Part shown: positions 5,742-13,430 of the stretch, in pieces | Layout: each line of letters begins with the position of its first letter | Numbering within the stretch: the stretch's first letter is position 1 | Source: an uncultured cyanobacterium | Lineage (GTDB): Bacteria > Cyanobacteriota > Vampirovibrionia > Gastranaerophilales > Gastranaerophilaceae | DNA: 15,384 nucleotides | Assembly: GCA_947073895.1 (NCBI GenBank) | Contig: CAMTNN010000016.1 | Coordinates: forward strand, 1-15,384 | Direction: 5' to 3' | The notes under the pieces: model-generated | Databases searched by the model: none | Told to the model about the DNA's origin: nothing | The model's input: only the letters and a program-made list of their open reading frames with translations | Made by a program: the position numbers and the translations under genes

Positions 5742-6509
5742 ATGCGTACTTATCTTAATGGAAGTGTGAAAAACGGCAGCATAGTCAGATGGTCGACAAA
5801 CCCTCTTGTCGTTTATATTGCTCCAATGAAATTTTACTCTAAGCAGGGTGAAGATTTTAAGTATAGAAAAATGGTTATGGACGCTTTTTCTGTGTGGTCA
5901 GCTGCCAGTGGCGGTAAAATTAACTTTAAAGTAACCAATGTTTTAATGGAGTCAAATATAAACGTTGATTGGAAGAGAGTGGACAGACAAGCTTTAGGAT
6001 ACTGTAAATTCGATAGCTTGCCTGATGGGCGTTTGTATATGGCAGATGTTTCCATTGGTTTAACAGATGGACGTATTCATAAACAGTACGATAGTGATAT
6101 TGAGGTTTATCATACTATTTTGCACGAAATCGGGCATGCATTGGGCTTAGGTCACAGTCCTTATAAAGAAGATATTATGTATACTCCGCATCAGTACGGA
6201 AACTCTGCATTATCAGCAAATGACAAACATTCAATCCAGTGGCTGTACAGACTTCCCGCAGGAGCTTCCGTGCAAGCAATTGCAGCTAAGCATTCAATAT
6301 CTACTTCTACAGATATTGATTCAGTGATTAGAAAAATAGATAGTAAGAATGGAGGTTCAGATTCCGAACAAGAAAGAATGCAGATTACAACAAATCGTGA
6401 TTTGCTGCAGGAAGCCGCTAATATCGGGGATTTGAAACGATATAATATGATGCTTCAAAATATTTCATTGTCAACAAATGTAAAGAATTATCTCAATAAT
6501 CAGAGGTAA
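5742..6509 (+). CDS. Matrixin-like zinc metalloprotease
   Basis: The sequence has the metzincin zinc site HEIGHALGLGH at 128-138 (HExxHxxGxxH, with His128, Glu129, His132 and His138), followed by IMYTPHQYG, whose Met146 is the Met-turn. A segment SANDKHSIQWLYRLP (138 onward by about 20 residues) matches the end of matrixin (M10) domains. The N-terminal RWSTNPLVVYIAP and AFSVWSAASGGKINFKVTN are the usual beta strand and helix before the active site. The family cleaves proteins or peptides. Most relatives are secreted, but here no signal peptide or prodomain with a cysteine switch precedes the domain, so the destination is unclear. The C-terminal about 85 residues are polar and unrecognised. 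The ATG at 5742 lies 18 bases after the permease gene and has no ribosome site, but a well-placed promoter makes it leaderless. Confidence 0.9.
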   Translation: MRTYLNGSVKNGSIVRWSTNPLVVYIAPMKFYSKQGEDFKYRKMVMDAFSVWSAASGGKINFKVTNVLMESNINVDWKRVDRQALGYCKFDSLPDGRLYMADVSIGLTDGRIHKQYDSDIEVYHTILHEIGHALGLGHSPYKEDIMYTPHQYGNSALSANDKHSIQWLYRLPAGASVQAIAAKHSISTSTDIDSVIRKIDSKNGGSDSEQERMQITTNRDLLQEAANIGDLKRYNMMLQNISLSTNVKNYLNNQR

Positions 6510-6587
6510 CTAGCAAAAAGTTTGAAAAAAATGTTTTATAATAATATTCAAATAATTTGCTGGAAATATAAACCATAAGGAATTTAT

Positions 6588-7346
6588 ATGACAGATTTTT
6601 CAGAACTTAGAGTTCATCCAGGTATAGGTCTTAACCAACAAACAAATGATATAGGATCTTCGAATCCTTTAGGCAGCCTTGCGGGTAATTCCGAGAAGGC
6701 CTTAAGTAATTATACTCAATCTTTGCCAAGAAATACTTATGACGAAGATATGGCAGAACTTCTTGAAGTGGTTAGAATTTTAAATAATATGGCTCCGTTA
6801 AGAATGCCGGTTTATAATTTCAATGTAAACGAAATTAACGGTGATGCTTATTATAAACCTGATGGCACAATGCTTTTAATCCGCGAGTATGATAGTGATT
6901 TGGTGCGAGATTATTATATTTCGCCTGATGATGCAAGCTGTGTTATCAGAATCCTTGAACACGATAGAATAAGTGGAAGGCTTAGAACAAAAATTGAACC
7001 TAACTTGCGCCCATCAAGCAGTTCAAAAACAAATATTACAATATTTGATGAAAAAATAAATAGAAAATATACTCTAATGCAGTTGGCAGAGGATGGAATA
7101 GTTAATAATATTACGGAATTTTCAGGTAAAGGTCAGGCTTTTCAAACACTTTACAGAAATAATAAAACGCTTAAACCTGCTCGATATATCGAAGGTAAGG
7201 ATTCGTCTGTAAAAGGGTTTGAAATGGTAGATTGTATTTTTGATGCGGATGGAAATATTGTAAGAATTAAAAGATATAATTCCAAAAAAGAAATCAATAT
7301 TGAATACACTGACGATAGAAAAAATATTACAGTTAAGAATAAGTAA
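6588..7346 (+). CDS. Hypothetical protein with beta-repeat character (252 aa)
   Basis: I do not recognise a family. Residues 1-50 are polar and probably disordered (MTDFSELRVHPGIGLNQQTN). A helix follows at about 51-70 (DEDMAELLEVVRILNNMAP). From about 80 the protein is beta-prone, with tyrosine-rich stretches of 'D-G-x-x-hydrophobic-R-x-Y' type: KPDGTMLLIREYDSDLVRDY at 90-109 and DADGNIVRIKRYNSKKEINI at 219-238. These suggest a small repeated beta unit. There is no signal peptide or membrane segment. Start: ATG 6588 with AAGGA 7 bases upstream. The 78-base gap before it holds a TATAAT at 6537-6542 without a clear -35. It ends 2 bases from the convergent dnaX gene with no terminator between them. 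Confidence 0.8.
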   Translation: MTDFSELRVHPGIGLNQQTNDIGSSNPLGSLAGNSEKALSNYTQSLPRNTYDEDMAELLEVVRILNNMAPLRMPVYNFNVNEINGDAYYKPDGTMLLIREYDSDLVRDYYISPDDASCVIRILEHDRISGRLRTKIEPNLRPSSSSKTNITIFDEKINRKYTLMQLAEDGIVNNITEFSGKGQAFQTLYRNNKTLKPARYIEGKDSSVKGFEMVDCIFDADGNIVRIKRYNSKKEINIEYTDDRKNITVKNK

Positions 7347-7348
7347 TT

Positions 7349-9103
7349 CTATTCAACATACTTTCCGTCAAAAAGGTCAAGAACCATTTTTTCCTGGTCG
7401 GTTTCTATTCTGGGCTCTTGCGGTTTATTCTGAGTCTCTTCTGTTGGCTTAGATTGTGGCGCTGGAGCGGGTGCAGGCGCAGGTGTAGGTGTTTGAACTT
7501 GTACCGGCTGTGCTTGCGGTTTTATTTCAATTTTTGTATCACCACTTTGAGCCATTCTGATTGTTACAGGTACGCTTGATGAGTTAAACATTGCATTTGC
7601 AGCATCAATAATTTGCTGTTTTTTGTTTGTGTCATTAACCTGTGCAACAAGTCTTTCGTTTTTGAATGTTATAATAACTCCGTCTGTTGAAATCTGAACA
7701 GGGTTTGCAAGCTTTAATAAAGCTTGGGTTGCAGGGCTTTTGATATTAGCAAGCAAACATTGCCATAAAGATACGATATCATTTCCGTCCGGTTTTTTAG
7801 ACATCGGAGGCGGTGTGAATGTTTCTTGCGGTGCAATAGTTTTTTCTTGTGGTTTTGGAGCTTCTGCTTTTGGCGCGGGAGCCGGTGCTGCAGGCTGAAT
7901 CGGTGCAGGGCGGGTAACTACAGGTGTTGGCATTTGTGTCGGAACTGCACCGCCTTCAAGAGCTTTGACTCTGTTTTGCAAATCCAAAAGAGTTGAATTT
8001 TCTGCCATATTGGCTAAATCGATTATGCCGATTTCTAACCATAAATGTTGATTTGTAGCCTGTTTGATTTCTTTAATATAATAAGAAATTCTTTCAAGTA
8101 AAAATACAATTTGTTGAACTTCAAGTTTCTCTTTTTGTCCGAGAATTTCTTTTATTTGAGGTTCGTTCAGACCTGTAAGCTCAGGTAATAAATCTTTTGA
8201 ACAAGTTTTGACGATTAATAAATTCTTGAAATATTCAGATAAGTTTGTAAGAATTTGCAACGGTTCGTTACCTGATGAATAGACTTCGTTAAGAACTTCT
8301 ATTGCACCGGCATGATTTGATGCAATAATTTGTTCTGTAATCTTAGATAAAATATCAAAAGAAATTCTTCCTAAAACTGAGTTAACGTCATCTACAGTAA
8401 TTTCTTTTGTTGTTCCGAGTAAACTCAATTGGTCTAAAAGTGAAATACTGTCTCTCATTCCGCCTGCAGAGTTTTTAGCTATTGCAAACAGTGCGTCATC
8501 TGATATATTAATTTTTTCTTTATCAGAGATGAATCTTAGATGGTTTTTAATATCATCAGTTGTGATTCTTCTGAAATCAAATCTTTGGCAGCGGCTTTTA
8601 ATTGTATCAAGAACTTTGTGGACTTCAGTGGTTGCTAAGATAAAAATAACATTTTCAGGCGGTTCTTCCAATGTTTTTAACAACGCATTGAATGCGTGGT
8701 TAGTAAGCATGTGAACTTCGTCTATTATATAAATCTTGTATTTGCCGTTAACAGGAACATATTGAACTTTTTCTAAAATGCTTTGAGCGTCTTCAACTTT
8801 TCTGTTACTTGCAGCGTCTATTTCAATTACGTCGATTGGAATAGAGTTTGTAATATCTTTACAGCTTTCACATTCTCCACAAGGATTAGTTGTTGGGCCG
8901 TTTTTGCAGTTTAACGATTTCGCAAGAATTCTCGCTGTAGATGTTTTACCTGTACCGCGTGGGCCTGTAAATAAATATGCGTGCGAAATCTTGCCCAGTT
9001 CAATAGCGCTAGTAAGAGCCTTTTTGACATGTTCTTGCCCGACAAGTGTTTCAAGTGTCTGCGGACGGTATTTTCTATATAATGGTACGTAATTCTCGCT
9101 CAT
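7349..9103 (-). CDS. dnaX: DNA polymerase III subunit tau (gamma/tau)
   Basis: DnaX is the AAA+ motor of the clamp loader that puts the sliding clamp on DNA and ties together the replisome. Domains in order: Walker A GPRGTGKTST (47-56); the four-cysteine zinc module with C66, C75, C78 and C81; Walker B IYIIDEVHML (124-133); sensor LATTE (156-160); the SRC arginine-finger motif (170-172); and the helical domain III to about 370. Two Pro/Ala-rich linkers (about 395-425 and 530-560) flank a small C-terminal domain at about 440-525. Total length 584. The start MSENYVPLYRKYRPQTL is the family's usual N-terminus. Upstream, TAAACT (9115-9110) ends 6 bases before the ATG and no ribosome site is present, so the mRNA looks leaderless. 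The gene is divergent from the amidase gene, with interlocked promoters. Confidence 0.97.
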   Translation of the reverse strand: MSENYVPLYRKYRPQTLETLVGQEHVKKALTSAIELGKISHAYLFTGPRGTGKTSTARILAKSLNCKNGPTTNPCGECESCKDITNSIPIDVIEIDAASNRKVEDAQSILEKVQYVPVNGKYKIYIIDEVHMLTNHAFNALLKTLEEPPENVIFILATTEVHKVLDTIKSRCQRFDFRRITTDDIKNHLRFISDKEKINISDDALFAIAKNSAGGMRDSISLLDQLSLLGTTKEITVDDVNSVLGRISFDILSKITEQIIASNHAGAIEVLNEVYSSGNEPLQILTNLSEYFKNLLIVKTCSKDLLPELTGLNEPQIKEILGQKEKLEVQQIVFLLERISYYIKEIKQATNQHLWLEIGIIDLANMAENSTLLDLQNRVKALEGGAVPTQMPTPVVTRPAPIQPAAPAPAPKAEAPKPQEKTIAPQETFTPPPMSKKPDGNDIVSLWQCLLANIKSPATQALLKLANPVQISTDGVIITFKNERLVAQVNDTNKKQQIIDAANAMFNSSSVPVTIRMAQSGDTKIEIKPQAQPVQVQTPTPAPAPAPAPQSKPTEETQNKPQEPRIETDQEKMVLDLFDGKYVE

Positions 9104-9109
9104 AGGATT

Positions 9110-9140
9110 AGTTTACCATGAATAGGGATGGTGGTACAAT
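9110..9140. promoter_or_regulatory. Interlocked divergent leaderless promoters of dnaX and amidase genes
   Basis: Plus strand: TTTACC (9112-9117), 17 bases, TACAAT (9135-9140), then ATG at 9148. Minus strand: TTGTAC (9139-9134), 18 bases, TAAACT (9115-9110), then ATG at 9103. Each -35 overlaps the -10 of the opposite promoter, and only 44 bases separate the two start codons. Neither mRNA would carry a ribosome site. RNA polymerase could hardly occupy both promoters at once. Confidence 0.6.
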
Positions 9141-9147
9141 AAAATTT

Positions 9148-10473
9148 ATGAGAGAAATTTTAGTTTTATTTTTTACCTTTTTGTTAACAGGGATTAGTCA
9201 GGTTTTTGCTTATGATTTGGTTTTGCCGAGGGAAAAGAAATCTATTGTTAATACAAATTACGCATTTTTTGTAGGCAAAGCTAAAAATACAGAAGTTATA
9301 ACAATTAATGATGAAAAAATTTATGTTGCTACAAATGGTGCTTTTGCACATTCAGTTAAATTAAAAGAAGGTGAAAATCGTATTGTTGTTAAATCTAATT
9401 TTAATACCCAAATTTATAAGGTTTATAAAAATGCTTCGGTTACTGTTGTAAAACCTGAATTTGAAGAACTTGAACCTAAAAACTATGTTGTTAAAAAAGA
9501 TAATACTCCGCTTAGAAGTACACCAATTGATTATGGCATGAATAGAATTTCACATTTGTTTAAAGATACAGTATTGATATTGGATGGTCAACAGGGCGAG
9601 TTTTATCGGGTTAAACTTGCTAAAGGTAAATATGGCTGGATAATGAAAACAGCAGTTGAAGAAGCTGATTGCGATACTTTTAGACCTGAATTTGTCGGAA
9701 TGAATAGTGAAACCTTTAAAAATGCTTCAATTCATACAATCGAGTTTACAGGAAATTTACCTTATACAACGGAAGAAAATGATAGAGAAATAATCTTTAA
9801 GATTTATAACCCTTTTGTTTCAGATAACTCTGTTTATACGGTTAATATCAAAAAGCCCGAGAAATATTTTTATACAACTGATTTATGCAGGGGAAAATAT
9901 ACATTCAAATTAAATCATTTACCTGAAAATATTACAGTAACGGTTGATGCCGGTCATGGCGGGTCAGAAAAAGGCGCTGTTGGATGTTTGGGAGATAAAG
10001 AAAAAGATATTAATCTTCAAATAGCTGTCGAGCTGAAAGAAATTTTAACCTCTCTTGGTATAAATGTAGTTATGACAAGGGAATGCGACGCTAACGTTTC
10101 TCTTGAGGATAGGGTAAAGACTGCACGTGATAATTGTACAAATATTTTTGTAAGTGTTCATCTGAACTCGATTCCTGATATAAAAATGGATATTCACAAA
10201 AACCGCGGAACAAGTGTATATTATTATAATCCGAATTCCAAACAGCTTGCAAAATCGGTGCTAGAATCTGTTAATTCAACTGTTGGGACTCGAAATGACG
10301 GAGTCAGAACCGCAAGTTTTGCGGTAATCAGACCGACTGATTATGTGGGAATTCTTGTTGAAACTGCTTATATGACAAATCCATTGGATTCTGTTATGTA
10401 TAAATCCGATTCGTTTGCAAAAAATGCAGCACAGGGCATTGCAGATGGTATTTTGAAATATATTGGTAATTAA
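9148..10473 (+). CDS. Secreted N-acetylmuramoyl-L-alanine amidase (Amidase_3) with SH3 domain
   Basis: The enzyme cuts the bond between N-acetylmuramic acid and L-Ala in peptidoglycan, for cell separation or wall remodelling. From ATG 9148 it has 441 residues. A signal peptide (MREILVLFFTFLLTGISQVFA, about 1-21) is followed by a beta-rich Ig-like region (30-95). An SH3-type wall-binding domain lies at 108-162 (VVKKDNTPLRST to YGWIMKTAVEE). The catalytic domain is at 262-441. Zinc ligands are visible as His270 (VDAGHGG), Glu285 (GDKEKD) and His338 (VSVHLNS), and the catalytic Glu405 in ILVETAYMTNP. The frame opens at ATG 9118, but that codon lies between the -35 and -10, so the 9148 start, directly giving a signal peptide, is preferred. 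The mRNA is probably leaderless. It ends overlapping the convergent tolC-type gene by 4 bases. Confidence 0.94.
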   Translation: MREILVLFFTFLLTGISQVFAYDLVLPREKKSIVNTNYAFFVGKAKNTEVITINDEKIYVATNGAFAHSVKLKEGENRIVVKSNFNTQIYKVYKNASVTVVKPEFEELEPKNYVVKKDNTPLRSTPIDYGMNRISHLFKDTVLILDGQQGEFYRVKLAKGKYGWIMKTAVEEADCDTFRPEFVGMNSETFKNASIHTIEFTGNLPYTTEENDREIIFKIYNPFVSDNSVYTVNIKKPEKYFYTTDLCRGKYTFKLNHLPENITVTVDAGHGGSEKGAVGCLGDKEKDINLQIAVELKEILTSLGINVVMTRECDANVSLEDRVKTARDNCTNIFVSVHLNSIPDIKMDIHKNRGTSVYYYNPNSKQLAKSVLESVNSTVGTRNDGVRTASFAVIRPTDYVGILVETAYMTNPLDSVMYKSDSFAKNAAQGIADGILKYIGN

Positions 10474-11840
10474 ATCTGTGCAGCAGCAGCTTTATAATAG
10501 CTTATATAATCTACCATGCAGTCAAACTCACTTGCATAAACCATTTTGTTTACACTTAAAAGATTTTCTTCTCTCTGGTTCAAATCAAGTTTTGCAATTA
10601 CGCCTTCTTTGAATTTGAGTTTTGAAAGTTCGAAATCTTTTTGTTCCAATTCCTGTATCTTTTTCTGACGAGAAAGTTTTTCTTTGTCCATATTGATTGA
10701 AACAAGTGAATCATTTACTTCTTTCATAGAAGTCAGGTTAACTTGTTCGTAATTTCTTAAACTTTTTTCATAAGCAATCTTTTTAGATTTAAGATTAGCT
10801 TTTATTTTTCCACCCATAAATATTGGCTGCATAATTCCGCCGCCTAAACTCCAAAGTGCGTTAGAAGTTGTTAAAAGACTTCCGATATCTTTTGCGTTAA
10901 ATAAATACATTCCGCCTAAATTCAAGGTCGGCAAACATTCTTTCCTTGCAACTTTTACGTCAATTCCTGCTTTTTCAAGCATTTTTTCTGCTTTTAAATA
11001 ATCAGGTCGATTCATAATAATATCTGAATTAACATACTCAGGAATACTTCCTGAAAAAGCAAGTTCCTTATAATCAATACGACTGAATTCTTCAATATTA
11101 TTAGGACTGTCACCTGTTAAAACTGCAAGAGAATGAAGGAGTTTTGTTCTGTCTTTTTTGTAATCTGTTAAATCGGTTACAGCTTGAATATAAGATTGAT
11201 TTGCTTTTACAAGGTCAGAAGTCGAGATAATACCTTCGGCGTTACTGATGCTCATAATCTCGAAAATTTCTTTTCTTAAGTTAACGATATCTTCTTGTAA
11301 ATCAATCATCGAATCGAGTTTCACTATGTTAACATAAGTGCTTCCGACAGCAGATGCTATAGAAATATATGCAGCTTTTTCATCAAGAATAGATGCTTCA
11401 TATAACTTTCTGACAGAAGTTGTTTTGTTGTGATTTTTCCCGAATAAATCTATTTCATAACTTGCAACAAGAGGTAACATCATACCTACATCGGTTTTGC
11501 CTGTGATATTTCCATATCCCGGCATGAATCCTGCTTGAATTTGAGGAAGTTCTCCCGCTCTTTGAGCAACAACACTCTGGTAAAATTCATCAATTGTTAA
11601 AGTTGCAACTTTTAAGTCCTTGTTATTTTCAATTGCTTTAACTATATATCCGTTTAAGTGTTCATCATTAAAAAGTTTCCACCAATCAAGGTTTACGTAT
11701 TCGTATTTATTATTGTTAGGCTTAACTACTTTTGATTTTTCAGTTTTAGCGTTCAATACAGTGTTTTCAATTGCCATTACCGGTGCTGTATAAGAAATGG
11801 CAAGTGATGTTAATATTGCAAGTGATAATAATCTTTTCAT
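10470..11840 (-). CDS. TolC/OprM-type outer-membrane efflux protein
   Basis: This is the trimeric outer-membrane channel through which tripartite pumps expel drugs. A signal peptide lies at about 1-23 (MKRLLSLAILTSLAISYTAP, then VMA). The mature part has the family opening WWKLFNDEHLNGYIVKAIEN (about 53-72), two long helical hairpins, VASYEIDLFGKN (about 125-136), and the MNRPDYLKAEKML motif (about 270-282) typical of the NodT/OprM branch. No lipobox cysteine is present, so it is probably not a lipoprotein. Length 456 is normal. Start: ATG 11840 with AAGAAG-type purines just upstream, and GAGGG further up. It is divergent from the marR-emrA pair with a shared operator region, so the three genes form one regulated efflux system. 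Its stop overlaps the convergent amidase gene. Confidence 0.93.
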   Translation of the reverse strand: MKRLLSLAILTSLAISYTAPVMAIENTVLNAKTEKSKVVKPNNNKYEYVNLDWWKLFNDEHLNGYIVKAIENNKDLKVATLTIDEFYQSVVAQRAGELPQIQAGFMPGYGNITGKTDVGMMLPLVASYEIDLFGKNHNKTTSVRKLYEASILDEKAAYISIASAVGSTYVNIVKLDSMIDLQEDIVNLRKEIFEIMSISNAEGIISTSDLVKANQSYIQAVTDLTDYKKDRTKLLHSLAVLTGDSPNNIEEFSRIDYKELAFSGSIPEYVNSDIIMNRPDYLKAEKMLEKAGIDVKVARKECLPTLNLGGMYLFNAKDIGSLLTTSNALWSLGGGIMQPIFMGGKIKANLKSKKIAYEKSLRNYEQVNLTSMKEVNDSLVSINMDKEKLSRQKKIQELEQKDFELSKLKFKEGVIAKLDLNQREENLLSVNKMVYASEFDCMVDYISYYKAAAAQI

Positions 11841-11876
11841 CTTCTTGTCTTACCCTCTTGATTTTTATTTAACAAA

Positions 11877-11929
11877 ATGATAACATAGATGTGTTGCATT
11901 TGCAACATGTTGCCAAAGCAACATACTTT
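11877..11929. promoter_or_regulatory. Back-to-back promoters of tolC-type and marR genes sharing a -35
   Basis: TTGCAA at 11900-11905 is its own reverse complement and can serve as -35 in both directions. Minus strand: TTGCAA, 17 bases, TATCAT (11882-11877), for the tolC-type gene. Plus strand: TTGCAA, 18 bases, TACTTT (11924-11929), for marR, with RNA starting about 3 bases before its ATG. The shared hexamer lies inside the first MarR-type operator, so one bound repressor could block both arms. Confidence 0.55.
11892..11923. promoter_or_regulatory. Two abutting 16-bp palindromic operators for the MarR repressor
   Basis: TGTTGC-ATTT-GCAACA (11892-11907) is followed with no gap by TGTTGC-CAAA-GCAACA (11908-11923). 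Both have perfect 6-bp arms with identical sequence and 4-base centres, giving a 32-bp block. Size and symmetry suit a dimeric MarR-family repressor, and the marR gene begins 15 bases downstream. Binding is inferred from position and symmetry. Confidence 0.85.
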
Positions 11930-11938
11930 AAATAGAGG

Positions 11939-12421
11939 ATGACAAAATTGCAGGAAGAACTACAAAAAGTTAACCATTTTACGGACTCGGTATTTTATGA
12001 AATAGAATTGACGGCGAAGTATTGCAAAATGCTTGGTACGCAAATGTTTGAAGATATAGACGCAGGACTTTCTGTTGATGAGTTTTCGACATTGGATATT
12101 CTTTCTTTAAATCCTGAAATGTGCCAGAGAGATTTGGCTAAACTGATTTTTAAAGACAGAGCTAATACCGGTAAGATTTTAGATAATCTTGAAAATATGG
12201 GATTGATTGAACGCGAACTATCTGTAAAAAATAATCGCCCTGTAAAAATCTCAAAGCTTACTCCTAAAGGAAAGAAAAAAGTGGAAGAAATTCAGGAGGT
12301 TTTGAGACCGCATACTGAAATGATTAAGTCAAAAATATTGAATAGTGATTTGAAACAATTGAGAAGTATGTTACAAGAGTTTCGAGAAGTTTTAGGCGAT
12401 ACATTGGAAATTAAAATATAA
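11939..12421 (+). CDS. MarR-family transcriptional repressor
   Basis: MarR proteins are winged-helix dimers that usually repress efflux genes and let go of DNA when a drug or phenolic compound binds. This 160-residue protein has an N-terminal dimerisation helix, then the winged helix at about 45-115. That part reads LDILSLNPEMCQRDLAKLIF, then KDRANTGKILDNLENMGLIE (recognition helix region), and a wing NNRPVKISKLTPKG with the usual Arg and the LT-x-x-G turn. A C-terminal dimerisation helix follows. It precedes the emrA-type gene by 10 bases on the same strand and is divergent from the tolC-type gene, with two tandem operators between. It therefore probably represses both arms and itself. AGAGG touches the ATG, too close for a standard ribosome site. 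The inducer is unknown. Confidence 0.94.
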   Translation: MTKLQEELQKVNHFTDSVFYEIELTAKYCKMLGTQMFEDIDAGLSVDEFSTLDILSLNPEMCQRDLAKLIFKDRANTGKILDNLENMGLIERELSVKNNRPVKISKLTPKGKKKVEEIQEVLRPHTEMIKSKILNSDLKQLRSMLQEFREVLGDTLEIKI

Positions 12422-12431
12422 AGGTAAAAAA

Positions 12432-13409
12432 ATGAGCGAAGAAAAAAATAAATTACATACAAAAAGATACTGGGTATTGTTTGGCGTAGCTATTGCAGCA
12501 ATTGTTATAGGATTTTTTGTATGGGATGCACTAAAGTATCAATCAACTGATGATGCTTATGTTGATACTACAACAGTCTCTGTTTCACCAAAAGTTGCAG
12601 GTCAGATTGTTGAAGTAAAAGTTAAAGACAATCAGGCCGTTAAAGCCGGCGATGTTGTAGCTGTGATTGATAAAGTTGATTATAAAGTTAAATTAGAGCA
12701 AGCTAATGCGGCTTATGAAAGAGCTTTGTTAAATCAGAATAATGCGCATGCAAATTTAAGCGCTGCTAATTCAGAAATTGCGCTTGCACAAAAAGATGTA
12801 GAAAGATATCAAAATCTTTATGCAGCGGGTGCGGTTTCTAAACAAACTCTTGATCAGGCAATTACAAAGTTAGACAGCTTAAAAGCTACTCAAACAACAG
12901 CAGAACAAGCTGTATTTTCAGCGGATCCATCTAAAGCAGCAAAGGTTGCGGATGCTGATTTAAACGTCTTGAAAGCTCAAAAGAAGGCTGCGGAGCTAGC
13001 GCTTGAATATACAGATGTCCTTGCGCCTATCGACGGCACCGTTTCCAATAAAAAAGTTGAAGTAGGTATGATGGTTCAGCCGGGAACTCCATTGTTTGTT
13101 GTTGTTCCTCATGATGTTTGGGTTGTAGCTAACTTTAAAGAAACTCAAATTAGCGGTATGAAAGAAGGAATGCCGGTTGATATTAAGATTGATACTTATC
13201 CGAATAAAGTTTTTAAAGGTAAAATTGATTCAATTCAAAGAAGCTCAGGAGCTAAAGCAAGTTTGTTTCCTCCTGAAAATGCGGTTGGTTCTTTCGTAAA
13301 AATTGTACAGAGAATTCCTGTAAAAATCGTGTTCACAGAAGATATTGATCCTAATGAGTATTCGATTATACCGGGAATGTCAGTTGTACCGAAAATAAAA
13401 GTTAAATAG
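12432..13409 (+). CDS. emrA: EmrA/HlyD-type membrane-fusion adaptor protein
   Basis: The protein links an inner-membrane drug pump to a TolC-type channel across the periplasm. It has 325 residues. Residues 1-12 are cytoplasmic, with one membrane anchor at about 13-31 (YWVLFGVAIAAIVIGFFVW). The EmrA signature STDDAYVDTTTVSVSPKVAG lies at 38-57, and the first lipoyl half at 50-82. A helical hairpin spans about 84-192 and the second lipoyl half starts DVLAPIDGTVSNKKVEVGMM (195-214). A beta-barrel with VANFKETQISGMKEGMPVDI (222-241) follows. The ribosome site AAAGG lies 7 bases before the ATG. It is co-transcribed with marR and ends before a strong terminator, so its usual partner emrB is not next to it. 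A DHA2 pump fragment sits at the far end of the window on the other strand. Confidence 0.94.
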   Translation: MSEEKNKLHTKRYWVLFGVAIAAIVIGFFVWDALKYQSTDDAYVDTTTVSVSPKVAGQIVEVKVKDNQAVKAGDVVAVIDKVDYKVKLEQANAAYERALLNQNNAHANLSAANSEIALAQKDVERYQNLYAAGAVSKQTLDQAITKLDSLKATQTTAEQAVFSADPSKAAKVADADLNVLKAQKKAAELALEYTDVLAPIDGTVSNKKVEVGMMVQPGTPLFVVVPHDVWVVANFKETQISGMKEGMPVDIKIDTYPNKVFKGKIDSIQRSSGAKASLFPPENAVGSFVKIVQRIPVKIVFTEDIDPNEYSIIPGMSVVPKIKVK

Positions 13410-13430
13410 TATTATACAATTCCATATCAC

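Noticed and set aside
7430..7500. Repeat array or CRISPR-like pattern
   Set aside because: It is low-complexity coding sequence for the Pro/Ala-rich linker of DnaX, with no spacer-repeat structure.
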